Shown here one piece after another: positions 1 to 7,361 of a DNA stretch of 7,361 bases (the first letter of the stretch is position 1; every line of letters begins with the position of its first letter). A program made the translations under genes and the position numbers. This DNA is from Nitrospira sp. UBA6909 (lineage in GTDB: Bacteria; Nitrospirota; Nitrospiria; Nitrospirales; Nitrospiraceae): the NCBI GenBank assembly GCA_002451055.1, contig DKBD01000168.1:10215-17575 (forward strand). The letters are read 5' to 3'. The notes beneath the pieces were generated by a model. That model was not told where the DNA came from, ran no database searches, and saw nothing but the letters and a program-made list of their open reading frames with translations.

Positions 1-312
1 CCGAACAGCTCCAATTCCAATCGTCTCCGCGAGCTTGGCGAGCGGTGCGGCATTGCTTCCTATCTCATTGATTCAGCCAGCGACATCGATCCGCAATGGC
101 TGCAAGGGGCCAAGGCAGTCGGGATTACGGCCGGCGCCTCCGCCCCGGAGGTTCTGGTGGCGGAAGTGGTGGGTTTCTTACGGTCTGCAGGCCCCTCGGA
201 AGTTGAGGAACTCACTGTGATCGAAGAAGATGTCGAGTTTCTCTTGCCGAAAGAGCTGGTCCAGATCGAGTCTGCCAGTAACAAGTCGGAGGCCGGTATC
301 GTCGCCGGCTGA
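1..312 (+). CDS. ispH: 4-hydroxy-3-methylbut-2-enyl diphosphate reductase (IspH/LytB), C-terminal part
   Basis: This is the last 103 codons of a gene that begins before the window, read in frame 1 and ending in TGA at 310-312. IspH is the iron-sulfur enzyme of the last MEP pathway step; it reduces HMBPP to IPP and DMAPP in the cytosol. The fragment opens with PNSSNSNRL, the family segment whose Ser-Ser-Asn residues (fragment residues 3-5) bind the substrate diphosphate. The TAGASAP motif follows, and its Ser (fragment residue 47) is the other diphosphate-binding serine. The tail EEDVEFLLPKEL is the usual IspH ending, so the C terminus looks intact. The three cluster-binding cysteines lie upstream and cannot be checked. 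A strong terminator 49 bp after the stop suggests that ispH ends its transcription unit. IspH supplies the C5 units for squalene, which links it to the hopanoid genes further on. Confidence 0.97.
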   Translation, partial: PNSSNSNRLRELGERCGIASYLIDSASDIDPQWLQGAKAVGITAGASAPEVLVAEVVGFLRSAGPSEVEELTVIEEDVEFLLPKELVQIESASNKSEAGIVAG

Positions 313-360
313 TTCAGAATCTTCAGGGTCCCAATATCTTGTGGGAATTGCTCAGTTATT

Positions 361-390
361 CCACCGCCTGCGGTGGCTTCTTTTGATTTC
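361..390 (+). terminator. Intrinsic terminator after ispH
   Basis: A GC-rich hairpin, CCACCG (361-366), loop CCTG (367-370), CGGTGG (371-376), is followed directly by the T-rich run CTTCTTTTGATTTC (377-390). The six-base stem is perfect and all but one pair is G-C. It begins 49 bp after the ispH stop and 94 bp before the smc end of the gap's ribosome binding site region, where a terminator for ispH is expected. The T tract is interrupted, so termination may be incomplete and some readthrough into smc is possible. No energy calculation was made. Confidence 0.75.
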
Positions 391-472
391 TCCTGCTCCG
401 TATGTTACAAGGGCCCGCTTTTCCTTCATGAGCTTCGTCTCGGTTGATCAGCATAGATTCGTCAATACAGCC

Positions 473-478
473 AAGGTG
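473..478 (+). promoter_or_regulatory. Shine-Dalgarno sequence of smc
   Basis: AAGGTG lies five bases before the ATG at 484. It is a close match to the anti-Shine-Dalgarno complement at normal spacing and fixes the smc start. The rest of the 171-bp ispH-smc gap holds the ispH terminator and no convincing promoter. TATGTT at 401-406 and TTGATC at 444-449 are promoter-like hexamers, but neither has a good partner at the right distance. Confidence 0.75.
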
Positions 479-483
479 AATCA

Positions 484-3400
484 ATGTATCTAAAATCGTT
501 GGACATGTTGGGGTTCAAATCATTCGCTGAAGGGAAGATCGAGTTCCCGGAAGGGGTGACCGCGATCGTCGGTCCCAATGGAAGCGGGAAGAGCAATGTG
601 GTGGACGCCATCCTCTGGGTGCTGGGCGAGCAAAGCACCAAGACGCTTAGAAGTGAAAAGATGGAAGACGTCATCTTCAACGGCACGGAGCTCCGAAAGC
701 CCTTGGGAATGGCGGAGGTCTCCCTGACCATCGGCGGGCTGGATCAGGCGGTGATGAAGCTCGAGGGAGGCGCCGGTCTGCCCAGCCAATTGACCGAATT
801 CCAAGAATTGATGATCACGCGCCGGTTGTACCGGAATGGCGACAGCGAATACCTCATCAATAAGGCTGCGTGCCGACTCAAGGACATCCGCAGTCTGTTG
901 CTCGATACCCGCGCAGGCAGCAAGGGGCATACGGTCATCGCACAGGGCCAGATCGATCAGATCCTGAACGCGTCGCCGCAAGATCGGCGGGAGCTCATCG
1001 AAGAAACCGCGGGCATCATCCGTTATAAGAAACAAAAAGCCGAGGCGCTGCGGAAGCTTGAATCCACGCAGCAAAATCTTCTCCGCGTCCGCGACATCAT
1101 CGCGGAAGTCAAAAAACAGCTCAATTCTTTGGAGCGGCAAGCCCGCCAGGCGCGAACCTATCAGGCGTTGCAGCAGGAGGCGCGCGGCGTGGAAGTGGAG
1201 TTGCTGACTCGTGAGTTCAGGGTGTTGCGTGCCGGGCTGGCGGAGGCCGAGGCGGAAGTCGCCGCGCTCGATGTCAAAGAGGCTTCGACGGCGGCGGAGC
1301 AGGCTCGCGTGGTGGCGGAATTGGAGCAATCCAGGCTTCAGGCGATTGCGACAAATGAGGCTATCGGGCGAGCCCGCGAAAGCCTCTCGAGTGTCGAGCA
1401 TCAGCAGGCGCAGGCGTTGACGGCGGCCGAGGTGGCGAGGAATCGGGGTCAACTGTTCGAGCAGCAACAACAACAGGAAGCCGTCGAATTGGAAGAGCTG
1501 GCGCGCGTCCAGAACGATCTGGTCACCTCGCTGGCGACGCTGGAGGCTTCGCTGGAGGCGATTGACCGGGAGCTGATGGAGCGTGAGTCAGCGCTTGCCG
1601 AGTTGGATCGGGAAATGGCACGGCTACTCGAGCAGCGGGCGGCAGCGGTGGCGGAGGAAGAGCAAGGGCGTCAGGATGTTTTGGAATTGGCCGTGCAGGT
1701 GGCGAACACGGAACAGGCACTGGCTCAGTTGACCGTGCGTATGGGCGAGGTGGCCGAACGTGAGGCCGGGTTGATGGCGGACCAGGCGGAGGCGCAGACC
1801 CAGCGGGCGGCAGCGGTCACCCGCCATGAGGCGTTGCGGCTGGAATATGGGGAAGCGGGGCGGTTGGTGGCGAGTCTGCGCACGCAGCAAGAAATGGTGC
1901 AGGGGGAATCGGCTCGGGTGGCCGATGAATTGCGTGTGCTGGATCAGGCCATTCTTCGGCGGTCCGAGGAATTGGCCGCCGTCGATTCACGCTTGCAGGC
2001 TTTGCAGGGCCTGGTGCGGGAAGAAATGGGGTACGGTAGAGAGGGCAGCGATGAAGATACGGCGTTGAAGTCCTGCGGCGGGGTGCGGGACGCCATTGCC
2101 GAGTGGCTTGTGATCCCCCCGGGTCTGGATCGGGCCGTGGAGGCCTTCCTGGGAGAGCGGGTGCATGGTTGGCTCGTTGATGAGCCGTCGGTGGCGCAGC
2201 GGGCCATTGGGTTTCTTCAGGAGAAGTCGCTTGGTCGAGGCACGTTTATCCCGCAGCATGTGCGATGGGAATCCGCCGGTTCAGAACCCTTGGCTTGGTG
2301 GGGCGCGATCGCAGGGCTGCCCGGTGTGTTGGGCCGCGCAGTGGATCTGATTCAGACGGATGCCGAACGGGCTGCAGTTCGGGATAGTCTCTTCGATCGG
2401 GTGGTGTTTGTCGAATCTTTGGACGAGGCGGTTCGTCTTTGGGAGCGCCAGGCGTGGTCTGGACGGCAAGGGCCGATTCTGGTCACGCGTTCGGGTGAGA
2501 TCATGGATGCGTCCGGGGTGATCAGTGGCGGCCAGGCAGGTGAGGGGCAGGGGTTGCTGGAGCGGCGGCGGGAAGTCGTCGAACTGGAGCAGACTCGTGC
2601 CACGGTGACTGCCGCGCTTGAACAGGAGAAGCAGCGCCGGATTGAACTGCAGACCATGGCGGAAGAACTGTTGGCGCAAACCAGGCAGGTGGCCGACCGT
2701 CTGCGTCAGACGGAAATGCAGGATTTGTCGCTGAGGAAAGACGAAGAAACCTTGCGGCAGGCGTTGGCGGATCTCGATCTTAAGCTGACGGGAATCGAGA
2801 CGGAGATTCGGAAGGGTGTGGCCGATCGAGAGCGCTATGAGCAGGAGACCGGTACGGCTGAGGCACAGCTTCGCCAATGGACTGAGGAGAAGGCGAGCCG
2901 GGAGGCGCAGCTGGTTCAGGTTCGTGAGCGGCTAGCTGAGATCGAGCGAGCCGGGCGGGTATTTCAAGAGCAAGTCACCGAAGCTCGGCTGCTGTCCGAA
3001 GGACTGCGGGCCAAGCGGGGGCATGAGCAGGCGAACCAATCTCGCATGAGACAGCAACAGATGGAGTCTGAGCAGCGTCGGCAATCGCTTGCCGACCATC
3101 TGGAAGGGTTGGCGCAGGCCATTCAGGACAGCCGGGAGGAGCAGGCCAGGCAGGAGGCGGCATGCCAGGAATTGGGCGCTGGGGCGGCACAGCTCAAGGT
3201 CGATCTTGTGGCGGCTCAAGAGCGGCAGGCGCAGGAGCTGGCAACCAGCCAAGCGCTCGATGCGAGTTTGGAAGGGGTTCGCCGCGCCATGTCGGCGGTG
3301 CGCGATGCCCGGATGGGGGTCGAGGTGCGGCGGGCGGAGTTGCGCACGCAGTTGGGGGCCGTGGAGGGCACCTTGTCGGGCACATACCAATTGGATCCTG

Positions 3401-4176
3401 CCACGTTTATCGGTGAGCCGCCTTCGTCGGCCGAGGGACAGGTCACAGAGGAAGATACGGGGGCTGTCAATCCTCTGGCGCAAGTCTCGGATGAGGAACT
3501 GAAGGCGCAGCTGCAGAAATTGCGCGAACGGTTGGATCGCATGGGGCCTATCAATCTGGCGGCCATCAGCGAACATCAGGAGTTGGAACAGCGGCACACC
3601 TTCCTCTCGACTCAGGAACAAGATCTCTCCAACTCGATCGCCTCCCTGAAGGAGATTATCCAGCGGATCAATCGCACCACAAAAGATATGTTTGCTTCCA
3701 CCTTCGTGGAACTACAGCAGAAGTTCAGCGAGGTCTTCGGCCAATTCTTCCCCGGCGGGCGGGCTGAGTTGCAGTTGGTCGAAGAGCCGGTCGGCGAAAA
3801 CGGGGATGGGGGTGGTGGCAGCCAGGATTCGGGGGTCGACATCGTGGCGCAGCCGCCAGGTAAACGGCTGAAGAGCATTACCATGCTCTCCGGCGGAGAA
3901 AAGACGCTGACCGCCATGGCGCTCCTGTTTGCCAGTTTCTTGATCCGGCCGACGCCCTTTTGTCTTCTGGATGAAATCGACGCGCCGCTAGACGAGGAAA
4001 ACATCGGCCGCTTCACCAGCGTCTTACGGGAATTGGCGCAGAACGCCCAGTTTCTGGTCATCACGCACAACAAGCGGACGATGGGCATCGCCGACTCCCT
4101 GTTCGGCGTCACAATGGAAGAGCCGGGGGTGTCCAAGCTGGTGTCCGTTCGGCTAGGGGATCTGCAACCCGCATAG
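484..4176 (+). CDS. smc: Chromosome segregation/condensation ATPase Smc
   Basis: Smc is the ATPase core of the bacterial condensin. It dimerises through its hinge, binds ScpA/ScpB at the heads and extrudes DNA loops on the nucleoid. The 1230-residue protein is complete and slightly longer than typical bacterial Smc. The N-terminal head has [14 protein letters not shown], Walker A GPNGSGKS (30-37) and the Q-loop region [10 protein letters not shown] (152-161). A first coiled-coil arm rich in Glu, Gln, Arg and Ala runs from about 180 to 515. The hinge, about 530-685, includes [14 protein letters not shown] and ends near [10 protein letters not shown]. The second arm runs from about 695 to 970. 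The C-terminal head has GPINLAAI (from about 1021), signature LSGGEK (1135-1140) and Walker B FCLLDEID (1159-1166) with catalytic Glu1164. Low-complexity stretches at about 976-997 and 1104-1119 look like surface loops. The start has a good Shine-Dalgarno at 473-478. TAG is followed by a second TAG. No scpA, scpB, rnc or ftsY is adjacent. Confidence 0.98.
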   Translation: MYLKSLDMLGFKSFAEGKIEFPEGVTAIVGPNGSGKSNVVDAILWVLGEQSTKTLRSEKMEDVIFNGTELRKPLGMAEVSLTIGGLDQAVMKLEGGAGLPSQLTEFQELMITRRLYRNGDSEYLINKAACRLKDIRSLLLDTRAGSKGHTVIAQGQIDQILNASPQDRRELIEETAGIIRYKKQKAEALRKLESTQQNLLRVRDIIAEVKKQLNSLERQARQARTYQALQQEARGVEVELLTREFRVLRAGLAEAEAEVAALDVKEASTAAEQARVVAELEQSRLQAIATNEAIGRARESLSSVEHQQAQALTAAEVARNRGQLFEQQQQQEAVELEELARVQNDLVTSLATLEASLEAIDRELMERESALAELDREMARLLEQRAAAVAEEEQGRQDVLELAVQVANTEQALAQLTVRMGEVAEREAGLMADQAEAQTQRAAAVTRHEALRLEYGEAGRLVASLRTQQEMVQGESARVADELRVLDQAILRRSEELAAVDSRLQALQGLVREEMGYGREGSDEDTALKSCGGVRDAIAEWLVIPPGLDRAVEAFLGERVHGWLVDEPSVAQRAIGFLQEKSLGRGTFIPQHVRWESAGSEPLAWWGAIAGLPGVLGRAVDLIQTDAERAAVRDSLFDRVVFVESLDEAVRLWERQAWSGRQGPILVTRSGEIMDASGVISGGQAGEGQGLLERRREVVELEQTRATVTAALEQEKQRRIELQTMAEELLAQTRQVADRLRQTEMQDLSLRKDEETLRQALADLDLKLTGIETEIRKGVADRERYEQETGTAEAQLRQWTEEKASREAQLVQVRERLAEIERAGRVFQEQVTEARLLSEGLRAKRGHEQANQSRMRQQQMESEQRRQSLADHLEGLAQAIQDSREEQARQEAACQELGAGAAQLKVDLVAAQERQAQELATSQALDASLEGVRRAMSAVRDARMGVEVRRAELRTQLGAVEGTLSGTYQLDPATFIGEPPSSAEGQVTEEDTGAVNPLAQVSDEELKAQLQKLRERLDRMGPINLAAISEHQELEQRHTFLSTQEQDLSNSIASLKEIIQRINRTTKDMFASTFVELQQKFSEVFGQFFPGGRAELQLVEEPVGENGDGGGGSQDSGVDIVAQPPGKRLKSITMLSGGEKTLTAMALLFASFLIRPTPFCLLDEIDAPLDEENIGRFTSVLRELAQNAQFLVITHNKRTMGIADSLFGVTMEEPGVSKLVSVRLGDLQPA

Positions 4177-4198
4177 TAGAGCGCAAATCGAATAGCGT

Positions 4199-4281
4199 AA
4201 TTAAGGGGTTAGATGGCTTGTTGATGCAATCGCTTGACTCCCTCTCATGCGTTTGTTATAAGCCATCAATTAAGGTGGTAG
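4199..4281. repeat. Nested direct and inverted repeats around the shc promoter
   Basis: Two 14-bp direct repeats, AATTAAGGGGTTAG (4199-4212) and AATTAAGGTGGTAG (4268-4281), match at 12 of 14 positions, the first eight being identical. Between them lies a perfect 8-bp inverted repeat, GATGGCTT (4212-4219) and AAGCCATC (4260-4267). The outer repeats abut the inner ones, sharing one base on the left. The enclosed segment of 56 bp carries the shc promoter, and the right inverted-repeat arm overlaps its -10 box. Possible readings are operator sites for a regulator, a small insertion with terminal inverted repeats and target duplication, or coincidence. The repeats are plain to see; their function is unknown. 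Confidence 0.55.
4234..4262 (+). promoter_or_regulatory. Sigma70-type promoter of shc-hpnG
   Basis: The -35 box TTGACT (4234-4239) and the -10 box TATAAG (4257-4262) are separated by the optimal 17 bp. TG at 4254-4255, one base before the -10, makes an extended -10 element. Each hexamer matches the sigma70 consensus at five of six positions. Transcription would start near 4269, giving a leader of roughly 107 nt before the shc ATG at 4376. No terminator is visible between smc and this promoter, so smc transcripts may also run into shc. The repeats enclosing this promoter could be binding sites for a regulator. Confidence 0.7.
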
Positions 4282-4375
4282 GGGTGTATACTGACTCGCT
4301 TCTCTTTGCAAAAAGTGCCGGCGTTTGCCGATCAAGGGGCGCAAGGCCTTTACGCTTCTCACGTTAGAAAGATTC

Positions 4376-6550
4376 ATGAACCTCATTCGAACGTTGTTCA
4401 GCCGCCTCTCGGAGAGTTTCCTCTCGACCGGCCATGGAAAATTCAGCCCTGCCGTTGAGCATCCTCAGGCTTCGTCGCTCCGGTTCGTCTCAGACACGCT
4501 GACGGGGCTGTCCCCGCTGGACCCGTCTGTACGCAGACCGGCCGGTCATGCGGTCAGCCAGCCTGAGACGATTGATGACGCGATCAGGCGAAGTCAAGCG
4601 TGGTTCCTTGGTCGGCAACATGCCGAAGGGTATTGGGTCGCCGAGCTGGAAGCGGACACGACGCTGACGTCCGAGTACCTGATGCTCCGCAGATTCCTCG
4701 ATCGCGTGGATTCCGATCGCGAAGAGAAAGCCGTTCGTTACTTGAAGGTGATGCAGTTGCCTGATGGCGGCTGGCCGATCTATTACGGTGGACCGTCGGA
4801 GATCAGCGCATCCGTGAAAGCGTATTTCGCGCTCAAATTGAGCGGAGTGTCCGCAGACGAACCGTTCATGATCCGGGCGAAGGAGCGCATTCTGGCGATG
4901 GGCGGGGTTATGCAAGCCAACGTGTTCACCAAGATCGCGTTGGCGCTGTTCGACCAGTACGATTGGGAAGGCGTTCCGCACATGCCTGTCGAGCTCATGC
5001 TCCTTCCGAAAAAGTTCTACTTCAGTATCTACGCCATTTCGTATTGGTCGCGCGCGGTCTTGATCCCTTTGCTCATTGTGTTCGCGCACCGGCCGGTGTG
5101 CCGAATTCCTCGTGAACAGGGGATCGACGAACTCTATCATATGCCGCGGAAAGAGATCCGCTACTGGAAGTATCCGCCGTTCAATAAGGACCAAGATTGG
5201 TTCACGACGCACAACTTCTTCGTCGCGCTTGATGCCTTGTTGAAAATCTACGATCGGATGCCCATGCGGATGTTGCGCGAGAAGGCGTTGCAGAAGGCTA
5301 CGGCTTGGATGTTGGAGCACATCAAAGGGACGGGCGGACTCGGCGCGATCTATCCGGCTATGGCCAACTCCATCATGGCGCTGCAGTGCCTGGGGTATGA
5401 TGCGGATGATCCATCGGTCGTGAAAGCGTTGCGCGAAATTGAAGAGCTGGAAGTCTATGATTCCGTTCAGGTCGACGGTCAGCAGCTGCCGACCCTTCAT
5501 CTGCAGCCGTGCTTTTCTCCGGTTTGGGATACCGCGCTCCTTGTCAATGCGCTGGTCGAATCCGGGATGCCGCAGGACCATCAAGCTCTGCAGAGGGCTG
5601 GGGCGTATCTCATGTCCCGGCAAAGCAAGAAAGTGGGCGACTGGATTTTCTCTTCACCCACGGCACAACCAGGTGGCTGGTACTTCCAGTTTGAGAATGA
5701 GCTCTATCCGGACGTTGATGACTCGGCCGTTGTACTTATGGCTCTTGCAAAATTGAAAATGCCTCACAGCGCCGAACATCGGGAATCGATCCGCCGCGGT
5801 ATGCAATGGGTCGTCGCGATGCAGGGATCCGACGGCGGATGGGGCGCATACGATAAGGACAATAACCGGGTTGTCTTCAACTACATTCCCTTCGCTGATC
5901 ACCGTGCGTTGCTCGATCCCAGCACCTCGGATTTGGCGGGGCGGTGCCTGGAAATGTTGGGAATGTTGGGATATGACCACACTCATCCCGCTGTCGCGCC
6001 GGCCCTGGCCTTTCTCAAGAAGGAACAGGAGCAGGACGGAAGCTGGTACGGCCGGTGGGGCGTCAATTATATTTATGGAACATGGTCCGTTCTGGCCGGC
6101 CTACGATCGATCGGAGAGGATGCTTCAGCTCCGTACATCCGTCGTGCCGCCTCCTGGTTGGAATCAGTACAGAACGCAGACGGCGGTTGGGGTGAGTCCT
6201 GCTTGTCTTACGCGGATGCCGCGCACAGCGGTAAAGGGGAGAGTACGCCGTCACAAACGGCCTGGGCGTTGATGGGTTTGATGTCCGCCGGTATGGTGGA
6301 CTCGTTCAGTGTCGCGCGCGGAGTGCAGTTTCTCCTGCGCCATCAAATGGAGGATGGGTCGTGGGAGGAGATTTGCCACACCGGCACAGGGTTCCCCCGT
6401 GTGTTCTACCTCCGGTATCACTGGTACTGCCAGTACTTCCCGTTGTGGGCGCTTGCAATGTACCGCAATCTTAGGTCGCGTGGGAAAATGCGGGCGGACG
6501 AACTGCGCCATCAAATCCAAGCGACAGGGTCTTACCGGGCTGAGCATTGA
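4376..6550 (+). CDS. shc: Squalene-hopene cyclase
   Basis: SHC cyclises squalene to hopene/hopanol, the committed step to hopanoids, as a monotopic protein of the cytoplasmic membrane face. From this ATG it has 724 residues, longer than the roughly 630 of the Alicyclobacillus enzyme; about 60 residues precede the conserved fold. The class II cyclase acid motif is DVDDSA (446-451), preceded by GGW (433-435) and FQ; Asp448 matches the catalytic proton donor. QW-type repeats appear at DGGW (130-133), DGGW (486-489), DGSW (554-557), DGGW (602-605) and DGSW (660-663). A hydrophobic stretch around YWSRAVLIPLLIVFA fits the membrane-docking region. The start is a choice: the frame opens at TTG 4325, 17 codons upstream, but that has no Shine-Dalgarno, whereas ATG 4376 has a weak AGAAAG (4366-4371). 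A good promoter lies upstream. The stop overlaps the possible start of hpnG, so the two are probably cotranscribed. Also called hpnF. Confidence 0.97.
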   Translation: MNLIRTLFSRLSESFLSTGHGKFSPAVEHPQASSLRFVSDTLTGLSPLDPSVRRPAGHAVSQPETIDDAIRRSQAWFLGRQHAEGYWVAELEADTTLTSEYLMLRRFLDRVDSDREEKAVRYLKVMQLPDGGWPIYYGGPSEISASVKAYFALKLSGVSADEPFMIRAKERILAMGGVMQANVFTKIALALFDQYDWEGVPHMPVELMLLPKKFYFSIYAISYWSRAVLIPLLIVFAHRPVCRIPREQGIDELYHMPRKEIRYWKYPPFNKDQDWFTTHNFFVALDALLKIYDRMPMRMLREKALQKATAWMLEHIKGTGGLGAIYPAMANSIMALQCLGYDADDPSVVKALREIEELEVYDSVQVDGQQLPTLHLQPCFSPVWDTALLVNALVESGMPQDHQALQRAGAYLMSRQSKKVGDWIFSSPTAQPGGWYFQFENELYPDVDDSAVVLMALAKLKMPHSAEHRESIRRGMQWVVAMQGSDGGWGAYDKDNNRVVFNYIPFADHRALLDPSTSDLAGRCLEMLGMLGYDHTHPAVAPALAFLKKEQEQDGSWYGRWGVNYIYGTWSVLAGLRSIGEDASAPYIRRAASWLESVQNADGGWGESCLSYADAAHSGKGESTPSQTAWALMGLMSAGMVDSFSVARGVQFLLRHQMEDGSWEEICHTGTGFPRVFYLRYHWYCQYFPLWALAMYRNLRSRGKMRADELRHQIQATGSYRAEH

Positions 6551-7361
6551 CGGCCGAAGCTACCGACTCTCCGACCAGTTCTCTCCCTCCTTCAGCAACG
6601 GTGCCACCGAAGCGGGTTGCAATTTTCGCCGCAACCCTTTTGGAAGTGGAAGCCGTCCAAGCTGCGTTTGGAACGGGTGTTCCGCAGTGCATCGGCGGGA
6701 TGCGGATGCGCGTCTACACCGTAGGCCACCGGGAGTATTGGCTTGCTCGAACCGGAGTGGGTCCGGAGAAAGCCGGTCAGGCCGCCGCTCGATTATTGGC
6801 GCATCAACCGTTTGGTCTTGCGGTATCCACGGGATTCGCCTGTGCGCTGGTTGCGGCAGAGATCGGGGCGCTGCTGGTCGGGCGTGAGGTGGTGCTGGCG
6901 GGTGGGCAGGAGGTGAAAGCGTCGCCGGTGATCGAGGTGCCCGGGGACGAACGGGATACGGTCATGGAACTGGTGGAAGCCGTCTGGCAATCCAGCCATG
7001 TCGGGCGATTCGTGTCTACAGATCGCATTGTCGGCAGTGCATCGGAGAAACGACGGTTTGCGCGTGCCACCCACGCCATCGGCCTGGATATGGAGAGTGC
7101 GGCCTTGGCGGCTGAAGCGCAGCGTGCCCGGGTGCCATTCGTGATCGTCCGAGCCGTATCCGATCTGTTGGACGAAGATCTTCCGCTTGACTTCAATCTC
7201 TTTCTCAGGCCCACTGGATGGCTCAAGGGGGTGGCGTCGGTCGTCGGAAGCCCGTCGAGCGTGGCGGGACTCTGCCGGCTTCGCCGGCAGAGTCTGGCGG
7301 CGGCCAAGAACCTCACCATGTTTTTCAGGCGCTATGCGCAGGCATATCAACCGACGCCATA
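6547..7361 (+). CDS. hpnG: Hopanoid-associated nucleosidase/phosphorylase HpnG (3' end at window edge)
   Basis: The frame encodes a nucleoside phosphorylase-fold protein. HpnG proteins remove adenine from adenosylhopane to give ribosylhopane, a step towards extended C35 hopanoids. Family features are RVAIFAATLLEVEAV near the N terminus, the TGVGPEKA glycine segment, STGFACAL, STDRIVGSASEK, LDMESAA (180-186, where Glu183 matches the ribose-binding position) and VIVRAVSD (199-206, where Asp206 matches the base-contacting acid). Residues are counted from TTG 6547. That TTG overlaps the shc TGA by four bases, suggesting translational coupling. GTG 6601 is an alternative that would drop an 18-residue Ser/Pro/Thr-rich leader and begin right before the conserved core; neither start has a clear Shine-Dalgarno. 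The frame is open at the window end after 271 codons, with TA of the next codon present, so the stop may be one base outside. MTA/SAH nucleosidase is related, but the position after shc favours HpnG. Confidence 0.85.
   Translation, partial: MTAEATDSPTSSLPPSATVPPKRVAIFAATLLEVEAVQAAFGTGVPQCIGGMRMRVYTVGHREYWLARTGVGPEKAGQAAARLLAHQPFGLAVSTGFACALVAAEIGALLVGREVVLAGGQEVKASPVIEVPGDERDTVMELVEAVWQSSHVGRFVSTDRIVGSASEKRRFARATHAIGLDMESAALAAEAQRARVPFVIVRAVSDLLDEDLPLDFNLFLRPTGWLKGVASVVGSPSSVAGLCRLRRQSLAAAKNLTMFFRRYAQAYQPTP
7268..7294. repeat. Perfect 12-bp inverted repeat inside hpnG
   Basis: GACTCTGCCGGC (7268-7279) and its exact reverse complement GCCGGCAGAGTC (7283-7294) flank a 3-base spacer TTC (7280-7282). 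As RNA this would be a very stable hairpin. It lies within the coding sequence about 70 bases before the window end and encodes part of AGLCRLRRQSLAA. No T-rich run follows, so it is not a standard intrinsic terminator. It could be a copy of a dispersed palindromic element or a local RNA structure affecting mRNA stability; one copy alone cannot tell. Confidence 0.7.

Noticed and set aside
378..406. Possible smc promoter with TATGTT at 401-406
   Set aside because: The only sequence at the right distance, TTCTTT, overlaps the terminator T tract and is a poor -35 box.
230..493. Plus-strand open frame of 87 codons spanning the ispH end and the gap
   Set aside because: It overlaps the end of ispH out of frame, crosses the terminator and runs into smc; the Ser/Arg-rich translation looks non-coding.
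520..1473. Minus-strand open frame of 317 codons opposite the 5' part of smc
   Set aside because: It is the antisense shadow of the Smc head and arm; the translation is Leu/Arg-rich with no family features.
1460..1476. CAA/CAG-rich run in smc encoding consecutive glutamines
   Set aside because: Short Gln run within the coiled coil, consistent with its composition; not a notable microsatellite.
2932..3621. Minus-strand open frame of 229 codons opposite the 3' part of smc
   Set aside because: Antisense shadow of the second coiled-coil arm, without recognisable motifs.
4287..4292. Second -10-like box TATACT upstream of shc
   Set aside because: The hexamer 17 bp upstream (CATCAA) is not a credible -35 box, and the promoter at 4234-4262 is much better.
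4319..4330. Short hairpin CGGC-GTTT-GCCG in the shc leader
   Set aside because: The stem is only four pairs and no T run follows; too weak to call a terminator or regulator.
4325..4375. Upstream TTG extension of shc by 17 codons
   Set aside because: There is no Shine-Dalgarno before TTG 4325, and ATG 4376 begins a plausible N terminus. The extension is not excluded, only less likely.
4490..5623. Long open frame of 377 codons on the minus strand opposite shc
   Set aside because: It lies fully within the well-supported shc gene, its translation shows no recognisable domain, and such antisense frames are common in GC-rich genes.

Overview
The window reads as a stretch of ordinary, GC-rich bacterial chromosome with all genes on the + strand: the 3' end of ispH, a complete smc, a complete squalene-hopene cyclase gene (shc), and most or all of an hpnG-type hopanoid nucleosidase gene that runs to the window edge. 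IspH belongs to the MEP isoprenoid pathway, so the source is a bacterium that makes isoprenoids by that route and builds hopanoids. The gene content, the base composition and the style of the Smc and SHC proteins look to me like a Nitrospira-type bacterium (Nitrospirota). That is an impression from recalled family resemblance, not a database result, and other hopanoid-producing Gram-negative groups remain possible.

Layout. Bases 1-312 are the last 103 codons of ispH. Bases 313-483 are a gap with a good intrinsic terminator (361-390) and a Shine-Dalgarno sequence for smc (473-478). Bases 484-4176 are smc, a 1230-residue chromosome condensation ATPase with both halves of the ATPase head, both coiled-coil arms and the hinge. 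Bases 4177-4375 hold the best regulatory signal in the window: a sigma70-like promoter (TTGACT, 17 bp, TATAAG with an extended -10 TGn) enclosed by an 8-bp inverted repeat, itself abutted by 14-bp imperfect direct repeats. Bases 4376-6550 are shc. Bases 6547-7361 are hpnG, whose reading frame can begin on a TTG that overlaps the shc stop codon; the frame is still open at the window end, where two bases (TA) of the next codon are present.

How the genes fit together. IspH makes the C5 units (IPP and DMAPP) from which squalene is ultimately built, SHC folds squalene into the hopane skeleton, and HpnG acts on adenosylhopane on the way to extended C35 hopanoids. So genes from the two ends of hopanoid biosynthesis flank smc, which has an unrelated housekeeping role. 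The ispH terminator and the shc promoter suggest at least three transcription units: ispH, smc and shc-hpnG.

I found no sign of a novel system, mobile element gene, CRISPR array, tRNA or rRNA. The items most worth a second look are the nested repeats around the shc promoter and a perfect 12-bp hairpin inside the 3' part of hpnG.
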